Below the pieces are notes generated by a model that searched no databases, was not told the DNA's origin, and saw only the letters and a program-made list of their open reading frames with translations. From NCBI RefSeq assembly GCF_017876535.1, contig NZ_JAGIOF010000004.1:1-64000 (forward strand): 64,000 bases of DNA. The letters are read 5' to 3'. Of the stretch, positions 1 to 14,876 are shown piece by piece (positions within the stretch are counted from its first letter, which is position 1; every line of letters begins with the position of its first letter). A program made the translations under genes and the position numbers. The DNA comes from Paeniglutamicibacter kerguelensis (lineage in GTDB: Bacteria; Actinomycetota; Actinomycetes; Actinomycetales; Micrococcaceae).

Positions 1-1138
<1,138 letters not shown>

Positions 1139-1384
1139 AAAAAAATACAGACACAACCATCACGCCGACTGGAAAAAGTCGGCCGGGTTGCACCAAGTAA
1201 AAAAAATCCCGGCAAATTGCCCCAGGTCCCCGCACGGGGGTGCGGACCCTGAAACCATTCACCAATAAAATAAATAAATTGGTATCAACAAACTTGGCAC
1301 ACTATTGAGTTCTCAAACAACAGACGCTTCCAACCTCCACGACCCGGGCTTACCAACCGCCGGCGCTTCGCTCTGGAGCAACTT
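1139..1384 (-). other. 16S leader of the downstream rRNA operon
   Basis: Transcribed leader between the predicted start (~1382) and 16S. On the minus strand it carries the segment GAGAACTCAATAGTGTGCC (complement at about 1293-1311), typical of actinobacterial rRNA leaders. That segment can pair with the spacer after 16S to form the RNase III processing stem. It also holds a GC-rich hairpin near 1227-1250. No gene is present. Confidence 0.7.
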
Positions 1385-1388
1385 ATCC

Positions 1389-1417
1389 AGCCTAACCCAC
1401 CGCGTGTCGAAGAGCAA
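1389..1417 (-). promoter_or_regulatory. Core promoter of the downstream rRNA operon
   Basis: On the minus strand, -35 TTGCTC (1412-1417) and -10 TAGGCT (1389-1394) are separated by 17 bp. The position relative to the leader is exactly that of the other operon's promoter (8108-8136), but the bases differ. Predicted start is near 1382. Confidence 0.65.
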
Positions 1418-1957
1418 ATCGCACCAACCGGTGCTACCCGCCCCGCCGAACCGCGCCGCAAGGCACCGGAAAAACCGGTGACTTGCTGGGGGTAAGAAGG
1501 ATGGTCGACCGGGAGATCCCCAGCGGCTTTACCCGCTGTCCTCATCCCGGCAACTCAGAAAACAATACACGCCTTCGGCCGCTTGCGCAAATCGGGGCCC
1601 TCCCGCCCCCAAAACCCCGCCGCACCGGCCCCAAGCGCCCCGCCGGGGCCCCGAAAGCACCCCGCACCCCCAAAAACCACCCTGTGACCCCCGCAACACC
1701 CGCCACCCCAACACCCGGCCACCGGACAAAACCCGCACCCGAACACCGCACCGCACTGCAAAAGGGCACCCGCCCCGGGATGCCCGACCAGGATGCCCGA
1801 CCAGGACAAAGCGCCGGACAGGGACACCGGCCGCGCCGGCGGACACCCCGCCATCCCCCACAACCCCCACCGCGGGCACCCCGGGCACCCGGGGGCGGTG
1901 CGGCCCGCACGGGACGCCGGCCGGGAAGGACCCCCCGGCCCCCGGGCGGCGGTCCCG
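1418..1957. other. C-rich spacer between the two rRNA operons
   Basis: About 540 bp, extremely C-rich on the plus strand. Open frames run through it on both strands only because the skewed composition lacks stop codons. I see no ribosome binding site and no recognisable protein. It separates the terminator array (1958-2327) from the promoter at 1389-1417 and may contain further upstream promoter elements that I cannot resolve. Confidence 0.6.
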
Positions 1958-1992
1958 TTAAAGGGAAAAGGCCCCCGCAACGTGCGGGGGCC
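1958..1992 (-). terminator. Array terminator T5
   Basis: Stem GGCCCCCGCA / TGCGGGGGCC (1970-1979 with 1983-1992) followed on the minus strand by CCTTTTCCCTTTAAC. Fifth and last of five consecutive intrinsic terminators after the 5S gene. Confidence 0.75.
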
Positions 1993-2015
1993 GGGGGCGG
2001 GGCGGGGCGGGGCGG

Positions 2016-2052
2016 TTAAAAGGGAAAAGGCCCCCCGCAACGTGCGGGGGGC
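2016..2052 (-). terminator. Array terminator T4
   Basis: Stem GCCCCCCGCA / TGCGGGGGGC (2030-2039 with 2043-2052) followed on the minus strand by CTTTTCCCTTTTAAC. Near duplicate of T5. Confidence 0.75.
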
Positions 2053-2176
2053 GGGGGGCCGGCCACCGGAGGCCCGGCAGGAACCCCGCACCCGACTGGG
2101 AAGCGCCCCCATCCCCCACAACCCCCACCACCGACACCGGCCCGGTGCAGCCAGGGCACCCCGGGCGGCGGACCCG

Positions 2177-2209
2177 TTAAAGCAAAAAGGCCCCGGCCTG
2201 GGGCCGGGG
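2177..2209 (-). terminator. Array terminator T3
   Basis: Stem CCCCGGCC / GGCCGGGG (2191-2198 with 2202-2209) followed on the minus strand by TTTTTGCTTTAAC. Confidence 0.75.
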
Positions 2210-2244
2210 TTAAAAGGAAAAAGGCCCGCAGCGGGTGCGGGGCC
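2210..2244 (-). terminator. Array terminator T2
   Basis: Stem GGCCCGCA / TGCGGGGCC (2223-2230 with 2236-2244, one bulge) followed on the minus strand by TTTTTCCTTTTAAC. Confidence 0.7.
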
Positions 2245-2281
2245 AGGTGTTTTCCGGCCACGGGCACAAAGCGGGGGGCGG

Positions 2282-2327
2282 GTTAAATGCGGAAGGACCC
2301 CCGGGCGCGTGGCCCGGGGGTCCTTCC
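2282..2327 (-). terminator. Array terminator T1, directly after 5S rRNA
   Basis: Perfect 15-bp stem GGAAGGACCCCCGGG (2291-2305 with 2313-2327) beginning 11 nt after the 5S gene. The minus-strand tail is GCATTTAACC, so the U tract is short. It ends in the same TTTAAC motif as T2-T5. Confidence 0.8.
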
Positions 2328-2338
2328 GTCAAATAATG

Positions 2339-2456
2339 GTCCGGCGGTGTCCTACTCTCCCACACCCTCCCGAGTGCAGTACCATCGGCGCTGTGGGTCT
2401 TAGCTTCCGGGTTCGGTATGGGACCGGGCGTTTCCCCCACGCTATGACCGCCGTAA
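2339..2456 (-). rRNA. rrf: 5S ribosomal RNA
   Basis: About 118 nt on the minus strand, recognised from its terminal stem (TTACGGCGGTCATAGC at the 5' end, ACACCGCCGGAC at the 3' end) and the conserved CCCATACCGAACCCGGAAG segment. It is the last gene of the complete 16S-23S-5S operon. Ends are accurate to a few nt. Confidence 0.95.
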
Positions 2457-2633
2457 CTCCTGTACCGCCGCCGCGGAGCATGCTCCGGCGGCGTGGTGAA
2501 CCTGGGGTTACAGTGGTATCACTAGTGGTGATACATGTTTGGTTGTTCCGCGAAAAAACAATGGGTTGTTGTTTCGGGACCGTATAGTGGACGCAGCGTT
2601 TCTCGCCACACATCAATGTGTGTGGTGTTTGTG
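2457..2633 (-). other. 23S-5S spacer with processing stem strand and hairpins
   Basis: About 177 bp without a gene. It contains two internal hairpins: GTATCAC/GTGATAC at 2516-2534, and a CGCCGCCG-type stem around 2465-2493. At 2563-2594 it holds the segment complementary to 5945-5976, which closes the 23S processing stem. Confidence 0.75.
2563..2594 (-). other. 23S processing stem, 3' strand
   Basis: Partner of 5945-5976; together they form a long helix that brackets the 23S gene. Confidence 0.8.
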
Positions 2634-5760
<3,127 letters not shown>

Positions 5761-5944
5761 GACCACAAACATGATCAAAAATTTACATGAGCTTAATTAA
5801 TTACAATCGAAAGAACCAAGAAAGACACACACAAGGCATGTCCACCAGGTTCAATAATTCTTAAGAAATTGCTTATGCAAAACAAGACAAAAACACCGCC
5901 GACCCGAAGGCCACCGGCTCTTGATCTTGCTTCACAAGATGCTC

Positions 5945-5976
5945 GCGTCCACTATACAGTTCCCAAACAACAACCC
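5945..5976 (-). other. 23S processing stem, 5' strand
   Basis: On the minus strand this 32-nt segment (containing TGTTTGGGAACTGTATAGTG) is complementary to the segment at 2563-2594 (containing CACTATACGGTCCCGAAACA), with only a few G-U or mismatched pairs. The two flank mature 23S rRNA, the position of the RNase III stem. Confidence 0.8.
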
Positions 5977-6105
5977 CGTCACACCCACCACCGACACACA
6001 CACCCTTCCGGGTGCGGACTGTGCGGCTTAGGCCATGCGCGGGAAACCAGAAAAAACCGAACCGGAACACCCCCGAAGGGAATGCGCCGGGCCTGTTGAT
6101 CCAGG

Positions 6106-6122
6106 ACCCAACAGTGTGCCAA
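6106..6122 (-). other. 16S processing stem, 3' strand
   Basis: On the minus strand TTGGCACACTGTTGGGT pairs with ACTCAATAGTGTGCCAA in the leader (8013-8029). The 17 pairs include two G-U. The two segments flank 16S rRNA. Confidence 0.75.
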
Positions 6123-6328
6123 AAGACCGTTCCACCCCCGGACACCACCCACGTTCCAACCACACACAAGGTGCGGCGTACTGGTCGATCGTGCCCGAAA
6201 CCGGACGGCCGTTGCTTGTTGATATTCCACCCTTGAGCACTCGCCCACCAACACAAGTGGTGGATGCGAGCAGCACTGAACACCCACGGTTCCCCGCACT
6301 TTGGCGTGGTCGCTTGGTGTTAGTTGCT

Positions 6329-8103
<1,775 letters not shown>

Positions 8104-8107
8104 CACT

Positions 8108-8136
8108 ACCTTAGTCCGGAAGCAACCCGGAGTCAA
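8108..8136 (-). promoter_or_regulatory. Core promoter of the complete rRNA operon
   Basis: On the minus strand, -35 TTGACT (8131-8136), 17-bp spacer and -10 TAAGGT (8108-8113), close to the sigma-70/SigA consensus. The predicted start near 8101 coincides with the point where the two operons become identical. Confidence 0.75.
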
Positions 8137-8410
8137 TTCGACATCCGGTGTTCTTCCAAAATCCTTCTCGCCAACCCCCGCCCGTTTCCCTTTCGGGCTA
8201 CGCTGCGGTGTCCGGCGCGAGAAACAACTCTACGCGCCCCGGCCCCGGAAGTCCAACCGGGCCCCTCCCCGCCGGTCGGAACCCGGAAACCCCGCAAAGA
8301 CGGGGGCAACGGCCCCGGAACACCCGAAAAAGACGGAAATCGGGCACAATCCAGTTTCTGTGAACTGTCCCACAATTTCCTGCGCGTTCGCCTCCGCTAA
8401 TCCTGGACGC

Positions 8411-9175
8411 TCATTCCTCGCCCTCAAACCCTTCGGCCTGCACCAGACAGATGGTGTCGGGATCTTCGGTGGAGTAGTGCCCGAGCGGATCGGCATACTC
8501 AACCCATGTACCGGTCGGCTCGAGGTATTCGAACCGGTACTTCGTGCCAAGACCGACCCCGGGAATGAAGATCTCCCAAATCCAGCTGTTTCCGAGTCGC
8601 CGCATGGCGTGGGTCGACCCATTCCAGATATTGAAGTCCCCGCAAACCCTGACTGCCGTCACGTCCTCGCAGTGAACCACGAATCCCGTGCCTTCAACCT
8701 CGCCCATGGGAGATGTGTAGTGCTGCAAGTGTGCACCGAGCAAATGCCGCTGCACTTCCTGGCCGCCTGTCCGCAACCGATACAGCTCCAGTTCCCCCAG
8801 CCGTGGCGCATGCCTATATGGATCGTCGAGGGTCACCGTCGACCCGTCCTTCTCGATCCGCTGGATCCGGTAATCGGGGACACGCCCGATCTCCTTGGAT
8901 TCGAGCAGCGCGTCCCAGATGTCCCCCAGCTCCCGGCGCATGGGGAATGTCCCTGCGCCGCTGAGAACATTCACGCCGATGACACCGCGCTGCAGGGTCC
9001 GCACCCCGACGTGCCCGACCATGTTCAAGTGCGGCCCGAGCACCGCATGCGGTGCCCTGTATTCGCCTCGGTCAACGGCTTCAAGCACGGGAATCTGCAC
9101 ATGCAACGGCGCACCCAACGATTCATCGAGTCGGTGCGGTGCATAGTCGTCGGATTCGATCTGCGGCTGCCCCAT
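8411..9175 (-). pseudogene. Truncated GlgB-like protein (N-terminal domains only)
   Basis: 254 codons resembling only the N-terminal third of 1,4-alpha-glucan branching enzyme. An N-terminal domain (EAVDRGEYRAPHAVLGPH, DDPYRHAPRLGELEL) is followed by a CBM48/E-set domain (AVRVCGDFNIWNG, HAMRRLG, WEIFIPGVGLGTKYRFEYL). A full-length enzyme has ~700 residues or more and a GH13 catalytic barrel, which is absent. After ADPLGHYSTEDPD the frame runs into an acidic tail (GFEGEE) and stops, and the rRNA promoter region begins. The usual VWAPNA motif is replaced by VHCEDV. It is either a remnant cut off next to the rRNA operon or a non-catalytic glucan-binding paralogue. A plausible ATG start is used; upstream only a distant GAGGGA is seen. 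Confidence 0.6.
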
Positions 9176-9311
9176 GGCGACATCCCCGTTCCCTCACAGG
9201 CGCCACCGACCAAATCATTGGTGCGTCGGTTGTGCGCACTTGAACTGCTCAAGCATTCATCCGGCTCTCTACCCACGCTACCGAGAATCAACCGGCCTGG
9301 GAATAGCCGTT

Positions 9312-9362
9312 AAACGACGGTGGTTCCCGGATCCTTGTCGAATCCGGGAACCACCGTCGTTT
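9312..9362 (-). terminator. Terminator after rlmB
   Basis: Perfect 21-bp inverted repeat (9312-9332 with 9342-9362; core AACGACGGTGGTTCCCGG) with a 9-nt loop, 47 bp after the rlmB stop. The stem ends in AAA/TTT, so it may work in both directions. Confidence 0.85.
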
Positions 9363-9408
9363 ATGAAATGCCGCCCTGCGCGGTTCGGCGCAGGGAAGCC
9401 AAAGGTAC

Positions 9409-10410
9409 TTAGGCGCTGCGCTTGCGCGAAACCTCGTAGAGGGTGATGCCCACGGCCATAGAAGCGTTCAACGACTCCATGCCGGAGTTGATCGGGATCG
9501 ACACGATCGAATCGCAGTTTTCGCGGACCAAGCGGGACAGACCCTTGCCCTCGGAACCAACGACGATGCACAGCGGCTCGGTGGCCAGGCCGAGGTCGGG
9601 AAGCGAAACGTCGCCGTCGCCGTCCAGGCCGATCACGAAGACGCCGGCTTCCTTCATGCCCTTGAGCGTGGAGTTCAGGTTCGGGGCGCGGGTCACGGGA
9701 ACGCGAACCGCGGCGCCGGCGCTGGTCTTCCAGGCCGAGGCGGTCAGGCCTACGGAGCGGCGCTCGGGAACGATCACGCTGTGGGCGTTGAAGGCCGAGG
9801 CCGAACGGATGATGGCACCGAGGTTGCGCGGATCGGTGATGCCGTCGAGTGCAACGAACAACGGGGCGTTCTTGATGTGGCCCTTGTTGTACTTGGCGAT
9901 CGTCGACTTGACGGTCTCCAGCGCATCCTTGTAGTCGTACGGCGGGATCTGCAGGACCAGGCCCTGGTGGATGGCCTCGTCGGTCATGCGGTCAAGCTCG
10001 GCCTTGCCGGTTTCCAGCACGGGGATGCCGCGCTCGGCGGCGATCTTCAGCGACTCGCGGACGCGCTCGTCCATCTCAATGCGGATGGCAAGGTACAGGG
10101 CCTTGGCCGGGATGCCTGCGCGCAGCGACTCGACGACCGAGTTGCGGCCGGTGACCAGTTCTTCGCTGCCCTTGCTGCGGCTGGTGCTGCGGCCACGCGG
10201 GGCGGAGCCGCCCTTGGTGGTGTTGCCGCGCTTGGCGGCGGAGCGCTCTGCGAGCTCCTTGTTCTTGAAAGCCTTGTGGTACGGGCGGTCCTCGGCCTTG
10301 GGCGTCGGGCCCTTGCCTTCGAGGGCCTTGCGGCCGTATCCGCCGGTTCCGACGGAGGGGCCCTTCTTGCTCTTGCGTACGGCGCCGGAGCGCTTCTGTG
10401 CAGCAGACAT
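9409..10410 (-). CDS. rlmB: 23S rRNA (guanosine-2'-O-)-methyltransferase RlmB (TrmH family)
   Basis: 333-residue SpoU/TrmH-type enzyme expected to methylate the 2'-O of G2251 in the peptidyl-transferase loop of 23S rRNA. A basic, low-complexity N-terminal extension (about residues 1-80, rich in K, R and G) precedes the substrate-binding domain and the SPOUT domain. The SPOUT domain has the three family motifs: NLGAIIRSA, GSEGKGLSRL and SLNASMAVGITLYE (C-terminal). The start at 10410 is chosen because AAGGAA lies about 10 nt upstream; an in-frame upstream start exists but has no better site. The gene follows cysS and ispDF on the same strand, the order found in Mycobacterium (Rv3579c-Rv3582c). 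The N-terminal extension is common in actinobacterial homologues. Confidence 0.93.
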   Translation of the reverse strand: MSAAQKRSGAVRKSKKGPSVGTGGYGRKALEGKGPTPKAEDRPYHKAFKNKELAERSAAKRGNTTKGGSAPRGRSTSRSKGSEELVTGRNSVVESLRAGIPAKALYLAIRIEMDERVRESLKIAAERGIPVLETGKAELDRMTDEAIHQGLVLQIPPYDYKDALETVKSTIAKYNKGHIKNAPLFVALDGITDPRNLGAIIRSASAFNAHSVIVPERRSVGLTASAWKTSAGAAVRVPVTRAPNLNSTLKGMKEAGVFVIGLDGDGDVSLPDLGLATEPLCIVVGSEGKGLSRLVRENCDSIVSIPINSGMESLNASMAVGITLYEVSRKRSA

Positions 10411-10514
10411 GATGGTGTATTCCTTGGGTCGGGGCGGATTGCACGGCGATTTCACTCGCCGCCTACCTATTTTAGCGACACGTTGCGCAAAAATAATGCG
10501 CTTTGTGGGGCAAC

Positions 10515-11984
10515 TTACGCTTTCAGGCTCCAGCGGGCCCCGTCCGCGGAATCCTCCACGACGATTCCGGCGGCGGCCAGGGTGTCGCGGATGGCATCCG
10601 AGCGGGCCCAGTCCTTGGCCGCGCGGGCGGCAGCCCGGTCCGCGAGCTGCGCGGCAACCAAAACGTCGAGTGCAGCGCCCTGTGCAGCGTTCGCCGCACC
10701 GCCCTGTTCGATGGTGTCATCCAGGCCGAGCGCGTAGGTCATCGCCATGACCTGTTGCATTGCCTCGTCGGCGGTTTCCAGGTCGCCCGCGGCAAGCGCG
10801 GTGTTGCCGCGGCGCACCGTTTCATGCAGCGCGGCCAGGGCCTGGGGCACGTTGAGGTCGTCGTTCATCGCCGATTCGAAGGCCTCGGTGACCTCGAAGT
10901 GGTGCATGTCGATGGAGAAGTCATCGTTCGGTCCGACACCGTGGATGCGGGCCAGCGCGTTGGCAACGAACCCGTCGATGCGCTCCACCGCGGCTCCGGC
11001 CTCCGCCAGCGACTCCGGACGGTAGTCCAGCTGCGAACGGTAGTGCGCCTGGCCCAGGAAGTAGCGGACCACTCGGGGGGTGGCCAGTTCCAGCATTTCG
11101 GCGGGCGAAATGGTGTTGCCGATGGACTTGGACATCTTCTCGCCCTGGTAGGTGACCATGCCGTTGTGCATCCAGAAGTTGGCGAAGTCGTGGCCGGCGG
11201 CCATCGACTGGGCCATCTCGTTCTCGTGGTGCGGGAAGCGCAGGTCAAGGCCGCCGCCGTGGATGTCGAAGGCGGTGCCGAGGTACTTGGTGACCATGGC
11301 GGAGCATTCCAGGTGCCAGCCCGGGCGGCCGGCGCCCCAGGGGCTCGGCCAGGATGCGGTTTCCGGGTCGGTGTCCTTGTGGCCCTTCCAGAGAGCGAAG
11401 TCGCGCGGATCGCGCTTGCCGCGCGGATCGGCGTCCGGTGCGCCCTGCATGTCATCGACGTTCTGGTGCGTCAGCGAGCCGTAGGCCGGGAAGGAGCGGA
11501 CGTCGAAGTACACGTCGCCGGAGCCGTCAAGCGCCGGGTAGGCGTGGCCGCGCTCGATCAGCGTATTGATCAGCTGGTGCATCTCGGTGATGTGGCCGGT
11601 GGCGCGCGGCTCGTAGGTTGGCCTGCGCACGCCCAAGGTGTCGTAGGCGGAGGCGAACTCCTGCTCGAAGCGGTAGGCCAGGGCAAACCAGGCTTCGTTG
11701 GCGAAGTAGTCCTCGTCCTCCTCGAAGTCCTCGCCGAAGGAGGCGGCGGACTTCTCCAGGATCTTGTCGTCAATATCCGTCACATTGCGCACCACGGTGA
11801 CCTCGTAGCCGCGGTTTTCCAGCCAGCGGGTGAGGATGTCGAAGGCGATGGCGCTGCGCACGTGGCCCACGTGCGGCATGCCCTGCACCGTGGCACCGCA
11901 GTAGTACAGCCCGACCTTGCCCTCGATCAGGGGCACGAAGTCCCGGGTGATTGCCTGCTTGGTGTCATAAAAACGGATGCTCAC
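10515..11984 (-). CDS. cysS: Cysteinyl-tRNA synthetase
   Basis: 489-residue class I aminoacyl-tRNA synthetase that charges tRNA-Cys. The HIGH-type motif appears as HVGHVRSA near residue 38, the KMSKS loop as [10 protein letters not shown] near residue 270. Zinc ligands typical of CysS are present (YYCG near residue 29, WHLECSAM, and HHENE). The length matches the family. The start is GTG at 11984; it is supported by a TAACCT -10 box 6 nt upstream and by the absence of a Shine-Dalgarno, so the mRNA is probably leaderless. It lies between ispDF and rlmB on the same strand. Confidence 0.97.
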   Translation of the reverse strand: MSIRFYDTKQAITRDFVPLIEGKVGLYYCGATVQGMPHVGHVRSAIAFDILTRWLENRGYEVTVVRNVTDIDDKILEKSAASFGEDFEEDEDYFANEAWFALAYRFEQEFASAYDTLGVRRPTYEPRATGHITEMHQLINTLIERGHAYPALDGSGDVYFDVRSFPAYGSLTHQNVDDMQGAPDADPRGKRDPRDFALWKGHKDTDPETASWPSPWGAGRPGWHLECSAMVTKYLGTAFDIHGGGLDLRFPHHENEMAQSMAAGHDFANFWMHNGMVTYQGEKMSKSIGNTISPAEMLELATPRVVRYFLGQAHYRSQLDYRPESLAEAGAAVERIDGFVANALARIHGVGPNDDFSIDMHHFEVTEAFESAMNDDLNVPQALAALHETVRRGNTALAAGDLETADEAMQQVMAMTYALGLDDTIEQGGAANAAQGAALDVLVAAQLADRAAARAAKDWARSDAIRDTLAAAGIVVEDSADGARWSLKA

Positions 11985-11990
11985 AACCCA

Positions 11991-11996
11991 AGGTTA
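11991..11996 (-). promoter_or_regulatory. Leaderless -10 box of cysS (TAACCT)
   Basis: TAACCT on the minus strand, 6 nt before the GTG start of cysS. Confidence 0.6.
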
Positions 11997-12037
11997 TCCG
12001 AGGCCGCGTGGATTCACGGGCGGACCTGCTGCGGCGC

Positions 12038-13324
12038 TCAGCGTTTGACCGAATACACCAACGCGGTGGCGTAGGCGGTCAGCCCGTCCCCCGCGCCCTC
12101 GTAGCCCAGCCCGTCGGAGGTTGTGGCGGTGACGGTGACGGGTGCCCCGGCCGCTTCGCTGAGCACCGCGTCCGCTTCAAGGCGGCGGGCCGCGAACTTG
12201 GGTCGACGGCCCACGAACTGGACGGCCACGTTGCCGACCTCGAATCCGGCCTCGCGCACCAGCCGTGCGGCCTCGGCCAGCAAGGTGGTTCCCGAGGCGC
12301 CCTCGTATTCGGGGCGGTCGGTTCCGAAGTGGGTGCCCAGGTCCCCGATCCCGGCGGCGGAAAAGAGGGCGTCACAGGCGGCGTGAGCCACCGCATCCCC
12401 GTCGGAATGCCCGGAGAGTCCCTGGACGCCCGGGAAGTGCAGCCCGGCCAGCCACATGTCCCGTGGCTCGGAGGCGTCGGCGATTGCGTGGACGTCGATG
12501 CCGATGCCGGTGCGCGGAATGAGCATGGGGGCGGCCGCCTGCATCGATTGTTCGTCGGACTGGTTCATGGTGCGGCCTTCCGTTGTGCCCGCGCCCAGCA
12601 ACGACTGCGCCAGGAGCAAGTCCATGGGTGTTGTGATTTTCAGGGCCTCCGGTGAACCGGGGACCGTGTCCACGCGTTCCCCGAGCCTTTCCATGAGCAT
12701 CGCGTCATCGGTGATTTCCTCGGCCCGGGCCTTGTCCCAGCCGTCGGCCTGGGCATGTGCCGCGATCAGTGTCGCCGCGTGGAAGCCCTGCGGGGTTTGC
12801 ACCGCTCGCAGGAATTCCCGGGCGGGGGTGCCCGTCACATGCGGCTGTTCGGCCCCCGGGGTCAGGGCGACGGTCTTGATGGTGTCCACCACCGGCAGCA
12901 CCGGAATCACGGCCGTTGCCCCACCGGCAAGTGCTCCCGCGACTGAGTCGAAAACCTCCGGAGGGGTCAGGCACCGCGCGGAGTCGTGGATCAGCACCTG
13001 TTCGACACCGGGGCCGAGCGCGGACAGGCCTGCGCGCACCGAGTCGTTACGGGTGCCTCCCCCGGCAATTGTCCGGGGGTTCAACTCGTGACTGGCACAG
13101 AGCGCCGAGAGCTCGCTGTCCCCCGCCGGCAGGACGACGACGACTTCGTCGGGGCAAGTTGCCAGGGCAATCCGGTCAAGCGCATGTTCCAGCAACGTCC
13201 GGTTGTTCAGGGGAACCAGCGCCTTGGGCATGCCGTAACCGAGCCGGGTTCCGGAACCTGCGGCCACGACGATGACGGCCGTGCGTTTGGTCGGCTTGGC
13301 GCTTTTCGGGTTTTCTCCACTCAC
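12038..13324 (-). CDS. ispDF: Bifunctional IspD/IspF enzyme of the MEP isoprenoid pathway
   Basis: 428 residues joining two consecutive-but-one MEP-pathway enzymes. The N-terminal half is 2-C-methyl-D-erythritol 4-phosphate cytidylyltransferase (Isp[40 protein letters not shown]). The C-terminal ~160 residues are 2-C-methyl-D-erythritol 2,4-cyclodiphosphate synthase (Isp[10 protein letters not shown] with the zinc-binding D-x-[30 protein letters not shown]). The halves are linked by a short variable segment near residues 255-268. In M. tuberculosis ispD and ispF are separate adjacent genes; fusions occur in several bacteria. The start is taken as GTG 13324, 6 nt after a TAGTCT -10 box; GTG 13327 is the alternative. 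Confidence 0.95.
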   Translation of the reverse strand: MSGENPKSAKPTKRTAVIVVAAGSGTRLGYGMPKALVPLNNRTLLEHALDRIALATCPDEVVVVLPAGDSELSALCASHELNPRTIAGGGTRNDSVRAGLSALGPGVEQVLIHDSARCLTPPEVFDSVAGALAGGATAVIPVLPVVDTIKTVALTPGAEQPHVTGTPAREFLRAVQTPQGFHAATLIAAHAQADGWDKARAEEITDDAMLMERLGERVDTVPGSPEALKITTPMDLLLAQSLLGAGTTEGRTMNQSDEQSMQAAAPMLIPRTGIGIDVHAIADASEPRDMWLAGLHFPGVQGLSGHSDGDAVAHAACDALFSAAGIGDLGTHFGTDRPEYEGASGTTLLAEAARLVREAGFEVGNVAVQFVGRRPKFAARRLEADAVLSEAAGAPVTVTATTSDGLGYEGAGDGLTAYATALVYSVKR

Positions 13325-13330
13325 CACACC

Positions 13331-13336
13331 AGACTA
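13331..13336 (-). promoter_or_regulatory. Leaderless -10 box of ispDF (TAGTCT)
   Basis: TAGTCT on the minus strand, 6 nt before GTG 13324. A separate promoter here agrees with the terminator (13389-13430) that separates ispDF from carD. Confidence 0.55.
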
Positions 13337-13388
13337 TCGGTGTTGTCTGGCTCGTCCGGGAGGGATGCGCCAGGTTGCCTAAGACGCC

Positions 13389-13430
13389 GATGGGGGTCCG
13401 AAGCATCATTCGATGTTTCGGCCCCCCATC
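13389..13430 (-). terminator. Probable terminator after carD
   Basis: Long stem GATGGGGG..CCGAA..CATC with its complement (13389-13407 with about 13412-13430, a few mismatches), 30 bp past the carD stop. The U tract is weak. Confidence 0.55.
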
Positions 13431-13459
13431 GGGATCAAGCATTACAAATTTCGTGGATG

Positions 13460-13942
13460 CTACGAGGCAAGAACCTCGTCAAGCACGCTTTCGGCTTTGT
13501 CTTCGTCAAGTTTCTTGGCCAGCGCAAGTTCGCTGATCAGGATCTGGCGGGCCTTTGCCAACATGCGCTTCTCGCCGGCGGAAAGGCCACGGTCATGATC
13601 TCGGCGCCAAAGGTCACGCACGACCTCTGCAACCTTGATGACGTCACCTGAAGCAAGCTTCTCCAGGTTCGCCTTGTAACGGCGGGACCAGTTAGTGGGT
13701 TCCTCCGTAAACTCGGCTCGCAACACGTCAAAGACGTGATCCAAACCTTCTTGGCCAACTACATCGCGCACACCAACAAGGTCGACATTTTCTGCCGGAA
13801 CCTCGATAGTCAGATCGCCTTGGGCAACCTTAAGCTTGAGATACATCTTCTCTTCGCCCTTGATGGTGCGCATCTTGATCTCTTCGATCATTGCTGCACC
13901 GTGGTGCGGGTAGACAACTGTCTCGCCAACCTCAAAAACCAT
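13460..13942 (-). CDS. carD: CarD family RNA polymerase-binding regulator
   Basis: 160-residue homologue of M. tuberculosis CarD (Rv3583c). CarD binds the RNA polymerase beta subunit and stabilises the open complex, especially at rRNA promoters. The N-terminal RNAP-interaction domain ([20 protein letters not shown]) and the C-terminal DNA-binding helical domain ([45 protein letters not shown]) are near-identical to mycobacterial CarD. The ATG at 13942 is preferred because GGGAAAGGGG lies just upstream. It is divergent from the LpqE-like lipoprotein gene, as in Mycobacterium. Its function is pertinent to the rRNA operons in this window, although the proximity need not be meaningful. Confidence 0.95.
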   Translation of the reverse strand: MVFEVGETVVYPHHGAAMIEEIKMRTIKGEEKMYLKLKVAQGDLTIEVPAENVDLVGVRDVVGQEGLDHVFDVLRAEFTEEPTNWSRRYKANLEKLASGDVIKVAEVVRDLWRRDHDRGLSAGEKRMLAKARQILISELALAKKLDEDKAESVLDEVLAS

Positions 13943-14250
13943 GTGGATAAACCCCTTTCCCACTTACTAGTTTATCACGGGAATTGCGGAAAATGGTTCG
14001 ACCGACTCCCCTACTCCCTTGTAATGGCGCGGATTTAGCTCTTCCCAAGCGGCGAAACTAGTGCTATGCAAATAGCCGGATTCGGGGTCGATTCCAGCCA
14101 TGATCAGCACCTTGATGACGCTTATCGCGGGGGCCAAATCATGCATTCGGGCAAAAAGCGATTAGGCTAGGGGGGAGAGTGGCTCCCTCGGGTGCATCCT
14201 GTGTGCCCGCTAGCTCACCCGAACTCGAAACTGATTGAGGAGTTTGTGCC
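13943..14250. other. Divergent intergenic region carD / lpqE-like
   Basis: About 308 bp without a gene. A TAGGCT box on the plus strand (about 14164-14169), ~80 nt before the lipoprotein start, is a candidate -10. Nothing else is recognised. Confidence 0.5.
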
Positions 14251-14784
14251 GTGATGACCGCACAGAAAAACCGTGGACGCCGCGCCGTTGCGGCAGCTGC
14301 CCTGGCCATGTTGGCCCTTGGCCTTACCAGCTGTAGCGCCATCAACCAACAAGCGACGACCTTGCAGTACGCTGCTTCCGATGGCATCGTTCTGAACATT
14401 GCTGATCTCGAAGTGCGCAATATGATGCTTGTCGCCAAGAGCGCAAATGATGAGGCCCGCCTGATTGGCTCCGTCCTCAACAACACCGCTACCGCGCAGA
14501 CCCTGGACTTGAAGCTTTCGACCGGTTCGGTCAGCATCAAGGTTCCGGCGAAGTCGGTAGTCGAGCTCGAAAAGGACGCCAACAAGACGATCCTGCCCGC
14601 CACCGGCGTAATGCCGGGCTTGCAGGCCACGGCGACGCTCAGCGTCGGCGGTTCCTCGGACGAAGTCGGCATCCCGGTTGTCAACGGCGTCCTCGAGGAA
14701 TACCGCCCCTACGTTCCGGGCGGCTTCAGCGAGAGCGAGCTGTCGCACCTGACCCCGTCGCCGAAGTCTGAAGAAAACCACTAG
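14251..14784 (+). CDS. LpqE-like lipoprotein
   Basis: 177-residue predicted lipoprotein. It has a positively charged N-terminus (QKNRGRR), a hydrophobic segment AAAALAMLALGL and a lipobox LTSC, so Cys ~28 should be lipidated and the protein anchored outside the membrane. The mature part is predicted beta-rich (LNIADLEVRNMMLV, ARLIGSVLNN, LDLKLSTGSVSIKVPAK), resembling a copper-chaperone/LpqE-like fold. Its position divergent from carD matches lpqE (Rv3584) of M. tuberculosis. The function of LpqE is not established. GAGGAG upstream supports the start (GTG/ATG near 14251-14254). A strong terminator follows. Confidence 0.8.
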   Translation: MMTAQKNRGRRAVAAAALAMLALGLTSCSAINQQATTLQYAASDGIVLNIADLEVRNMMLVAKSANDEARLIGSVLNNTATAQTLDLKLSTGSVSIKVPAKSVVELEKDANKTILPATGVMPGLQATATLSVGGSSDEVGIPVVNGVLEEYRPYVPGGFSESELSHLTPSPKSEENH

Positions 14785-14823
14785 GCACCTCGTTGTCCGC
14801 CACGCGGTAATTCAACAGCCACC

Positions 14824-14876
14824 AAACCGGGGCGTGGTCCGATCTACACAAGATCGGACCACGCCCCGGTTTTTTT
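14824..14876 (+). terminator. Terminator after the lpqE-like gene
   Basis: Perfect 22-bp stem (14824-14845 with 14851-14872; core CCGGGGCGTGGTCCGATC) followed by a run of T. It may also stop regX3 transcripts from the other side. Confidence 0.9.

Noticed and set aside
1483-2267. Several overlapping open frames of 80-260 codons on both strands between the rRNA operons
   Set aside because: They arise from the C-rich composition, have no ribosome binding site, and read Pro/Arg/Gly-rich nonsense across the terminator hairpins.
10503-12074. A 523-codon open frame opposite cysS
   Set aside because: Mirror frame of a GC-rich gene; the cysS frame has catalytic motifs and the antisense product has none.
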